Assembly: GCF_017811175.1 (NCBI RefSeq)
Contig: NZ_JACWIJ010000002.1
Coordinates: forward strand, 2,604,001 to 2,668,000
DNA: 64,000 nt
From: Melaminivora jejuensis
GTDB taxonomy: Bacteria > Pseudomonadota > Gammaproteobacteria > Burkholderiales > Burkholderiaceae_C
Direction: 5' to 3'
Made by a program: the position numbers and the translations under genes. The stretch's first letter is position 1, and every line of letters starts with the position of its first letter. Below are positions 57,547 through 64,000 of this stretch, one piece after another. A model generated the notes under the pieces. The model worked only from the letters and a program-made list of their open reading frames with translations. It made no database searches and had not been told where the DNA came from.

Positions 57547-58677
57547 ATGTCCGAATTCATTGAAAACATTGCAGTCAAGGGCTTCCGCGGCTTCAAGGAA
57601 TTGCGCGTCTCCGGGTTCGGCAAAGTCAACCTGGTCACGGGCAAAAACAATGCGGGCAAATCTTCGCTGCTGGAGGCAGTGCGCATTCTGGTAACCGGCG
57701 GCGCGCTGGATACCTTGCAAGCCATCCTGAACTATCGCGAGGAAACCAACGAAGCGGGCGAAGCCCGGCGTGAACTGGTTGGTCTGGATTTCGGCCCCTA
57801 CCGCAGTTTGTTCACGGGCTTTCCAGACCTCAGTGCTCGGTCGGCCAGCTTTTCCATCCAGGCAACGGGGCTGCTGCCACCCAGCCAGTCGTCCCTGCTG
57901 GCGACGGCGCGTTGGGCAGTCCAGCAAGAAGATCCGGAACGCGGCACGGTTCGCTACAGGGTTGTGGAGGACTTGTTTGGCGATGCGCCCGGCGTGCCCG
58001 CCCTGGAACTGGCAGTGGGCGAGCGCCGGCGTGTCGTTCCCCTGTACCGTCGCGGGCTCGTTCGGCGCCCGCTGGGGTTGAGCCTGGGAGATAGTGGACA
58101 GGAACCTGTGCGCTGCGTGTATCTCGACCCCTTCAGTTCACGGTCTACCGGCCAGCTTGGCGTTTTGTGGGACGCTGTAGCCCTGACCGATGCGCAGGAC
58201 GAAGTGCTCAAGGCGTTGCAGTTGATCTCGCCCGACATCGAAGGAATTTCGATGATCGGCAGCGATGGGCCGCGCCTGCTTGCACGCACGGCTATCGTCA
58301 AGAGTCGGCAATTCGATTCGCCCGTGCCTTTGCGCACTTTCGGCGACGGCGTGAACCGGCTGTTCGGCATCGTGCTTTCGCTGTGCAATGCGAGAAATGG
58401 CGTGCTGCTGATTGATGAGTTCGAAAACGGCCTGCACTACTCCGTGCAGGCGTCTATCTGGGCGACGATTTTCCGGTTGGCTTCAGAGTTCAATGTGCAG
58501 GTTTTCGCCACGACGCACAGCCGCGATTGTGTGCAGGCCTTTCAGGAGGCCGCCACCGAAAGCCCGCAGGACGGCTTGCTGCTTCGCCTGACCCGTCAGG
58601 CCGACACGGTGGCAGCAACCGTGTTCGATGAACGCGAGTTGGCAATTGCCACTCGCAACGACATCGAGGTGCGCTGA
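57547..58677 (+). CDS. OLD-like AAA ATPase (split TOPRIM partner)
   Basis: A 376-aa AAA15/OLD-type ATPase. Walker A GKNNAGKS is at 32-39, Walker B GVLLIDEFENGLHYS near 283-297, and the switch region ATTHSRDCVQAF near 321-332. The next gene, two bases on, carries the TOPRIM domain that is fused in OLD and GajA. Ribosome site AGGAG. Codon use is less GC-biased than in the flanking housekeeping genes, consistent with separate origin. Confidence 0.85.
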   Translation: MSEFIENIAVKGFRGFKELRVSGFGKVNLVTGKNNAGKSSLLEAVRILVTGGALDTLQAILNYREETNEAGEARRELVGLDFGPYRSLFTGFPDLSARSASFSIQATGLLPPSQSSLLATARWAVQQEDPERGTVRYRVVEDLFGDAPGVPALELAVGERRRVVPLYRRGLVRRPLGLSLGDSGQEPVRCVYLDPFSSRSTGQLGVLWDAVALTDAQDEVLKALQLISPDIEGISMIGSDGPRLLARTAIVKSRQFDSPVPLRTFGDGVNRLFGIVLSLCNARNGVLLIDEFENGLHYSVQASIWATIFRLASEFNVQVFATTHSRDCVQAFQEAATESPQDGLLLRLTRQADTVAATVFDERELAIATRNDIEVR

Positions 58678-58679
58678 CC

Positions 58680-59312
58680 ATGCAGGGCAAACGGGTGCTG
58701 TTGGTCGAAGGCCGGGATGACGAGCATGTGGTCAAGAATATTTGCGGTCGCTTTGACCTGGGAGTGATCGACCGGATCGAGCCGCAGGAGGGCAAGGATC
58801 CGCTGCTTGACACGTTGCCCGTCAAGCTCAAGGAGAGCGACCTGGCGGTGCTGGGTATCGTCCTGGACGCCGATACCGACCTGGGCGCGCGGTGGCAGGC
58901 GCTGTCCAGCCGGCTTCAATCTGCGGGCTATCAAAACATCGGCGGGCACCCTGATCCACAGGGCGGTGTTTTCGAGCCGCCAGCAGACAGCCTGTTGCCC
59001 AGGGTGGGGGTCTGGCTCATGCCGGATAACCAGGCGCCGGGCATCCTGGAGGACTTCCTGCGTTTCCTGGTGCCCGCTGGCGACACCTTGCTCTCGCATG
59101 CAGAACAGGCAGTCAGCACGTTGCCGCAAACACGCTTTGAGGTGTTGAAGCGTCCGAAGGTGCTGATGCACACCTGGCTGGCGTGGCAGCAGGAGCCTGG
59201 CAAGCCTTATGGGCAGGCGATCACCGCACGCTATCTCGACGTCAATCTTCCGGCAGGCAAGGCATTCGCCGATTGGCTCAGGCGACTGTTTTTTCCGCGC
59301 GCGAAAATTTGA
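58680..59312 (+). CDS. TOPRIM-like (DUF3226-type) protein
   Basis: A 210-aa protein with a TOPRIM core: RVLLVEGRDDEHVV (Glu10, Asp13, Asp14) and VLGIVLDADTDLG (Asp63, Asp65), plus a helical end. This matches DUF3226-type proteins found next to OLD-like ATPases. With the preceding ATPase it forms a split OLD-like nuclease pair, similar in plan to PARIS (AriA/AriB), though I cannot assign it to that family. Confidence 0.8.
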   Translation: MQGKRVLLVEGRDDEHVVKNICGRFDLGVIDRIEPQEGKDPLLDTLPVKLKESDLAVLGIVLDADTDLGARWQALSSRLQSAGYQNIGGHPDPQGGVFEPPADSLLPRVGVWLMPDNQAPGILEDFLRFLVPAGDTLLSHAEQAVSTLPQTRFEVLKRPKVLMHTWLAWQQEPGKPYGQAITARYLDVNLPAGKAFADWLRRLFFPRAKI

Positions 59313-59354
59313 GGTACATAGCCGCGCCGCCCGCGCGCACCAAGGAAGAGCGAC

Positions 59355-60413
59355 ATGCTGAAAAAGGCGAACATCCAGAACTTCGGCCCCTTACCGAACG
59401 GCACCTACCAATTCTCGCCCAGCTTGAACGTGGTCGTGGGCGAGAACGGACTTGGCAAGTCGCAGTTGCTCAAGCTCTTGTATGCCGTGTTGAAGGTCAA
59501 TGCCGATGCACGCGAGCTGACCAAGGCCGAGCTGCAGAAAGCCTATGCCGAGAAGTTGGTAGGGGTGTTTCGGCCCGACGCGCTGGGGCGGCTGGCCAAG
59601 CGCAAGCAAGGCCGCGAGCGCTGCGAGGTGCAGTTGCACATGCACGAAGCGGCACTGTCGTGCGCATTCAGCTTCGCGTCTCAGGCCAAGTCGGAGGTGC
59701 AACTGGACAAGGCACCGACGCAAGCCTTGGAGCAGGCGCCGGCGTATATCCCGACCCGCGAACTGGTCACGCTGTGCCCCTGGTTCGGCCCACTGTACGA
59801 CAACTTCCATCTGCGCTTTGAAGAAAGCTGGCGCGACACGGTCTCGCTGCTGGGCGCGCCCAGCGTCAAAGGGCCGCGCGAGAAAAAGGCCGCAGCGCTG
59901 CTCGCCCCCCTGGAAGAGGCCATGGGTGGCAAGGTGGTGGTGGACTCGGGCACTGGCGAGTTCTACCTGAGCATTCCCGGCGAGGGCAGCATGGAGATGC
60001 CGCTGGTGGCCGAGGGTCTGCGCAAACTGGCCATGCTGGCGCGCTTGATCAGCACGGGTGTGCTGCTGGACAAGGGCTACCTGCTCTGGGATGAACCGGA
60101 AACCAACCTGAATCCTAAGCTCATCAAGGTCATCGCGCGCAGCATCCTGGCGCTGTGCCAGCAGGGCATCCAGGTCTTCATTGCCACGCATTCGCTGTTT
60201 TTGATGCGTGAGTTGGAAATCCTGCTGCAAGAACCCGCCTTGCACGCCGTCCAGCCGAGGTACTTTGCCTTGAAAGCGGGCGAGACCGGGACTGCCACAG
60301 CACTGGAGCAAAGTGCGGATCTCTACGACATTCAGACCCTGGTGTTGCTGGACGAGGAGCTGCACCAGTCGGATCGATTCCTGGCGGCGGAGGGCCTGCA
60401 TGCCCGTGATTGA
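59355..60413 (+). CDS. AAA15-like ATPase
   Basis: A 352-aa ABC-type ATPase with Walker A GENGLGKS at 29-36, the short helical insertion seen in AAA15 proteins, the IPTRELVTLCPWFGPLY stretch, signature-like MPLVAEGLRKLAMLARLIS, Walker B LLWDEPETNLNP near 243-254 and FIATHSLFLMRELE. It starts after GGAAG. The next gene overlaps its end by 14 bases, so the two are coupled. Confidence 0.85.
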   Translation: MLKKANIQNFGPLPNGTYQFSPSLNVVVGENGLGKSQLLKLLYAVLKVNADARELTKAELQKAYAEKLVGVFRPDALGRLAKRKQGRERCEVQLHMHEAALSCAFSFASQAKSEVQLDKAPTQALEQAPAYIPTRELVTLCPWFGPLYDNFHLRFEESWRDTVSLLGAPSVKGPREKKAAALLAPLEEAMGGKVVVDSGTGEFYLSIPGEGSMEMPLVAEGLRKLAMLARLISTGVLLDKGYLLWDEPETNLNPKLIKVIARSILALCQQGIQVFIATHSLFLMRELEILLQEPALHAVQPRYFALKAGETGTATALEQSADLYDIQTLVLLDEELHQSDRFLAAEGLHARD

Positions 60414-60924
60414 CAACCCGATCCGGGAAGACCGGCTGACTTTCACCTTCGCCGCCACAGCCCAGGCCAGCAAATACGATGACTGGGCACATTACAGAAA
60501 CCAGTTCAACAATGCGTGCGGCAGCGCCAACAAAGCGGTGGATATGGTTTGCGTGGCAGCGGACACTGCCTGGTTGATCGAGGTGAAGGACTACCGCATC
60601 CATGCCCGCACCAAGCCCAGCGATTTGGCCAAGGAAGTGGCGCTGAAGGTGCGCGATACGCTCGCGGGTCTGGTCTCCGCACGCTTGCATGCCAATGACG
60701 CCGAAGAAAAGCGCATGGCCGATGCGTGGTTGCGCAAGCGCCGCCTGCGTGTAGCACTGCATCTGGAGACGCCGCGCAGCCTCTCCAGGCTTCACCCCAA
60801 GCCAATCGACCGCGCCCATGTGCTGCACAAACTCAAACAGTTGCTTGGCGCTGTCGACCCGCACCCTTGCGTGGTAGACCAGCGCACTATCCGCCCCGAC
60901 ATGCACTGGACGGTTCAGGGATAA
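60400..60924 (+). CDS. Small PD-(D/E)XK nuclease candidate
   Basis: A 174-aa protein starting at an ATG within the end of the AAA15 gene. It carries an Asp48-x12-Glu61-Val-Lys63 arrangement in [20 protein letters not shown], the pattern of a PD-(D/E)XK active site: acidic strand, turn, ExK strand. A following helix ([18 protein letters not shown]) fits the fold. I recognise no named family. As the partner of an ATPase it is a likely effector nuclease. Confidence 0.65.
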   Translation: MPVIDNPIREDRLTFTFAATAQASKYDDWAHYRNQFNNACGSANKAVDMVCVAADTAWLIEVKDYRIHARTKPSDLAKEVALKVRDTLAGLVSARLHANDAEEKRMADAWLRKRRLRVALHLETPRSLSRLHPKPIDRAHVLHKLKQLLGAVDPHPCVVDQRTIRPDMHWTVQG

Positions 60925-60929
60925 GACAC

Positions 60930-63761
60930 ATGACCATCAAACCCTGGCGCGAAGTCGCCCAGCCCCACAGGGACGTGCTGCAAGGCACGTTCAAGCAAAG
61001 CGAGTTCGCCGCCGACATCTCGCAGGTACATGCCGGCACGGCGCCGCCCGAGTACCAGGACGCGGAGAAATTCTTCGCCCGCACCTTCATCACCGAGGGC
61101 ATGCGGCTGCTGCTGCAAAGCGTGGCCGAGCGGCTGTCGGGGCGCGGGGGTGACCCGGTGATCCAGTTGCAGACGGCCTTTGGCGGCGGCAAGACGCATA
61201 CGCTGCTGGCTGTGTATCACCTGGCCAGCCGCCAGTGCCCGACCGAGCGGCTGGCGGGCATTCCGCCGATTCTGGACACGGTGGGCATCACCTCGCTGCC
61301 GCAGGCGCGGGTGGCGGTGATCGACGGCATCAAGTTCTCGCCCAGCCTGCCGCGTTCGCACGCCGGCATCACGGTAAATACGCTGTGGGGCGATCTGGCG
61401 GTGCAACTGCTGGGCGCCGAGGGCCTGGCGCTGTTGGCCGATGCCGACCGGGCGGGCACCTCGCCGGGCAAGGAGGCCTTGAGTACGCTGCTGCAGCGCG
61501 CCGCGCCCTGCGTGGTGCTGCTCGATGAGCTGGTGGCCTACGTGCGCCAACTGGAGCCGGGCAAGAGCTACCCCGGTGGCACCTTTGACAGCAACATCAC
61601 CTTCATCCAGGCGCTGACCGAGGCCATGAAGGGCGTGCCCAATGCCATCTTGCTAGCCTCCCTGCCCGAATCGGAAACCGAGGCGGCGGGCACGCAGGGC
61701 CAGCGCGCACTCACGGTGCTGGAAAAATACTTCGGTCGCATCGAGTCAGTGTGGAAGCCGGTGGCGGCGCAGGAGGCGTTCGAGATCGTGCGGCGCAGGC
61801 TGTTCGACTACGCCGGCGATGCGGCGCAGATCCAGGCCACGGCGCGGGCGTTCGGCGAGCTGTACCGCCAGCACCCGGCGAAGTTTCCGCCCGAGGCGCA
61901 GGACGCGCGCTACGAGGAGCGCATCGCGCAGGCGTATCCGATTCACCCCGAGGTGTTCGACCGGCTGTACGAGGACTGGTCCACGCTGGACAAATTCCAG
62001 CGCACGCGCGGAGTGCTGCAGTACCTGGCCATCGTCATCCACCGACTGTGGAACAGCAACGACAAGGACGCGCTCATCATGCCCGGCACGCTGCCGCTGG
62101 GCGATGCTGTGGTGCGCGGCAAGAGCATCCACTACCTGCCCAACGGCTGGGAGCCGGTGATCGAGAGCGAGATCGACGGGTCGCGCTCGGCTGCGGCCGA
62201 GATCGACGGGCACGACACGCGCTTTGGCAGCGTACAGGCCGCGCGGCGCGTGGCGCGCACGGTGTTTCTGGGCAGCGCGCCGTCGAACGCGGCGCAGGCG
62301 GTGCGCGGCATTCGTGTGGAAGGCATTTTGCTGGGCGCCGTGCAACCTGGCCAGGCCGTGGGCACATACGAGGACGTGATCCGCCGCCTGCGCGACCGGC
62401 TGCACTATCTGTACGGCGAGAAGGACTGCTACTGGTTCGACACCCGGCCCAACCTGCGCCGCGAGATGGAGGCGCGCAAGGCGCATCTGAAGGACGCCGA
62501 GGATGTGCTGCCGCTGCTCAAGGATCGGGTGAACCAGGTGTTCTCCAAGAGGAATCATTTCGCGGCCATCCATGTGTTCGTGCCATCGGCAGACATCCCG
62601 GACGACTTCGGGCTGGGGCCACGGCTGGTGGTGCTGCCACCCAGCGCAGGCTACCGCCGGCAGGATGATGGCGCCGCCCTACTGGCCGCCACCGAGGTGC
62701 TGGAAAAGCGCGGCGATGCGCCGCGCCTGAAGCGCAACCGGCTGGTGTTCCTGGCGCCGGATGGTGATGCCGTGCAGCGCCTGCGCGACGCGGCGCGCAC
62801 CTTTCTGGCGTGGCGCTCCATCGTCGAGGACGTGCAGAACCGCCGCATGGACTTGGGCACCTACCAGGCCGACCAGTCCAGACGCGCCATGGACAGCGCC
62901 GAAGACAGCCTCAAACAAATGGTGCGCGAGACCTGGCGCTGGCTGATGGTGCCCACCGAGGAGATGGCGCGCGGCAAGCTGGTGCTGCGCTGGGAGGCTG
63001 TGAGCCTGCCCGCCTCGGCCCCCAACCTGGTGGAGGCCATCGAGGCCAAAATGCACGAGGAGGAATGGGTGATCTCGGCCTGGTCGCCGGTGCATCTGAA
63101 CCGGGTGCTCAGCGACTGGTATTTCAAGGATGGCGTGAGCGAGGTCTCGACGCTGAAGGTGTGGCAGGACAGCTGCCAGTACCTGTACCTGCCGCGCCTG
63201 CTGAACGCCGACGTGTTCGTGCAGACCGTGACGGCGGGCTGCGCTACGCGCGATGGCTTTGCCTATGCGGCGGGCAAGGACGGCGAGCGCTGGCAGGGAT
63301 TCGTGTTCGGGCGGCCTGCGCTGGTGACGCTGGACGCGAACAGCCTGCTCATCAGCCCTGTGGCGGCGCTGGAGCACCAGCGTAGGCTGGACAAGCAGCA
63401 GCACGAACAGGCAGAGCAGGCGGACACGCAGCCGCTGCGCGGGGGTTCGACTACGACTGCGGCCTCGACTACAGGACGGCAGGTGGCGGGCACCCAGCAG
63501 GGCGAGACGTCAACGCAAGGGGCTCAGCCTCTGCCCCAGCGCTTCTTTGGCACGGTGGCGGTGGATGCGACCACGGCGACCATGGATTTCTCCACCATCG
63601 TCAATGAAGTCGTCCAGCACTTCGCAGCGCGCGTCGGCGTGGAGGTGACCGTGACAATCGAGGTCGAGGCGCACGCGCCGGAGGGCTTTGAGGCGGGGCT
63701 GCAGCGCACAGTCAAGGAAAACTGCGGTGTATTGAAGTTTCGCACCGCAGAGTTCGACTGA
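60930..63761 (+). CDS. DUF499 ATP-binding protein (COG1483)
   Basis: A 943-aa protein of the DUF499 family. The N-terminus [20 protein letters not shown], the Walker A-like [18 protein letters not shown] (GGGKT at 85-89), and the Walker B-like [15 protein letters not shown] near 193-207 are typical. The C-terminal third has a low-complexity stretch (about 820-865, Gln/Thr/Gly-rich) before a last small domain. In predicted defence loci DUF499 proteins accompany a DUF1156 methylase and a SNF2 helicase, both present upstream. It starts 5 bases after the preceding stop and is the last gene of the island. Confidence 0.92.
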   Translation: MTIKPWREVAQPHRDVLQGTFKQSEFAADISQVHAGTAPPEYQDAEKFFARTFITEGMRLLLQSVAERLSGRGGDPVIQLQTAFGGGKTHTLLAVYHLASRQCPTERLAGIPPILDTVGITSLPQARVAVIDGIKFSPSLPRSHAGITVNTLWGDLAVQLLGAEGLALLADADRAGTSPGKEALSTLLQRAAPCVVLLDELVAYVRQLEPGKSYPGGTFDSNITFIQALTEAMKGVPNAILLASLPESETEAAGTQGQRALTVLEKYFGRIESVWKPVAAQEAFEIVRRRLFDYAGDAAQIQATARAFGELYRQHPAKFPPEAQDARYEERIAQAYPIHPEVFDRLYEDWSTLDKFQRTRGVLQYLAIVIHRLWNSNDKDALIMPGTLPLGDAVVRGKSIHYLPNGWEPVIESEIDGSRSAAAEIDGHDTRFGSVQAARRVARTVFLGSAPSNAAQAVRGIRVEGILLGAVQPGQAVGTYEDVIRRLRDRLHYLYGEKDCYWFDTRPNLRREMEARKAHLKDAEDVLPLLKDRVNQVFSKRNHFAAIHVFVPSADIPDDFGLGPRLVVLPPSAGYRRQDDGAALLAATEVLEKRGDAPRLKRNRLVFLAPDGDAVQRLRDAARTFLAWRSIVEDVQNRRMDLGTYQADQSRRAMDSAEDSLKQMVRETWRWLMVPTEEMARGKLVLRWEAVSLPASAPNLVEAIEAKMHEEEWVISAWSPVHLNRVLSDWYFKDGVSEVSTLKVWQDSCQYLYLPRLLNADVFVQTVTAGCATRDGFAYAAGKDGERWQGFVFGRPALVTLDANSLLISPVAALEHQRRLDKQQHEQAEQADTQPLRGGSTTTAASTTGRQVAGTQQGETSTQGAQPLPQRFFGTVAVDATTATMDFSTIVNEVVQHFAARVGVEVTVTIEVEAHAPEGFEAGLQRTVKENCGVLKFRTAEFD

Positions 63762-63809
63762 GGATGCCGCGCCAGGGGGCGCGCCGCCTGCCCTTTCTTC
63801 TTCAACCTC

Positions 63810-64000
63810 TCATTTCTTCTTGGCCGGATCGCCGTGCAGCGGCGCGTCGCGCGTGGCGTGCTTGGGATCGGCACCGTTTGCGCTGCGGTCAAGTTGCTCA
63901 GCCAGTGTCAGGTGTTCGCGCAGCGTCGGCAGGGTGCGCTCGGCCCAGGCCTTGACGTCCGGGTCGTGCGCCTTGGTGGCGCCTTTTTCGAACAGCTCGA
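63810..64000 (-). CDS. DUF4142 protein, C-terminal part
   Basis: The last 63 codons of a gene that enters from the right edge. The peptide ELFEKGATKAHDPDVKAWAE ... TLPTLREHLTLAEQLDR matches the end of the DUF4142 (PF13628) ferritin-like periplasmic family, often stress-related. A short Lys-rich tail (DPAKKK) precedes the stop. It is convergent with the DUF499 gene, 48 bases away, and marks the end of the island. Confidence 0.8.
   Translation of the reverse strand, partial: ELFEKGATKAHDPDVKAWAERTLPTLREHLTLAEQLDRSANGADPKHATRDAPLHGDPAKKK

Overview
The window is a GC-rich chromosomal segment of a betaproteobacterium, most likely of the family Comamonadaceae (Acidovorax, Melaminivora or Alicycliphilus type). 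This rests on the lptA-lptB-rpoN block, the phenylacetate (paa) gene cluster with a short PaaN and a TetR-type PaaR, and an approximately 50-bp dispersed repeat that I recall from Comamonadaceae genomes. I see no rRNA, tRNA, CRISPR array, integrase or insertion sequence.

Layout. 1-12 kb holds housekeeping genes: the 3' end of a chemoreceptor, gph, rpe, apaG, a multi-spanning 'Gcr' protein, a cation/proton antiporter, a YbdK-type ligase, thiL, a MuiA-like protein, pgpA and pncC. 12-28.6 kb is a phenylacetate catabolism and uptake region. paaN diverges from paaG-paaI-paaK. A strong terminator then precedes a second unit made of an unassigned diiron oxygenase and its reductase, paaABCDE and paaR. 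A branched-chain-type ABC transporter follows (binding protein, LivH, a LivM-LivG fusion, LivF). Three matching PaaR-like operators sit at 13.80, 16.72 and 23.52 kb, one before each unit, so transporter and pathway look like one regulon. PaaF, PaaH, PaaJ and the hydratase half of PaaZ are not in the window.

28.7-48.7 kb returns to housekeeping genes: a UPF0149/SEC-C protein, a kinase-fold protein, a MurA-like enzyme, a PIN protein overlapping an RlmL-like methyltransferase, a Cache chemoreceptor, a thioesterase, rpoN, lptB, lptA, a hemerythrin coupled to dsbA, a SPOR protein, argS, a PsiF-repeat protein, a LysR regulator, malate synthase G and a class II amidotransferase.

48.86-63.76 kb is a defence-type island of nine genes on one strand with short spacers. 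The frame is SNF2-like helicase, DUF1156 DNA methylase and DUF499 ATPase. Three two-gene cassettes are set between these, each an ABC/AAA-type ATPase followed by a likely nuclease: a PtuA/PtuB (Septu)-like pair, an OLD-like ATPase with a separate TOPRIM protein, and an AAA15-like ATPase with a small EVK-motif protein. The methylase gene has a one-base frameshift and carries an in-frame copy of the dispersed repeat. The window ends in a DUF4142 gene on the opposite strand.

The dispersed repeat occurs about twelve times. Besides spacers it lies inside or at the ends of six coding regions, where it supplies protein sequence.
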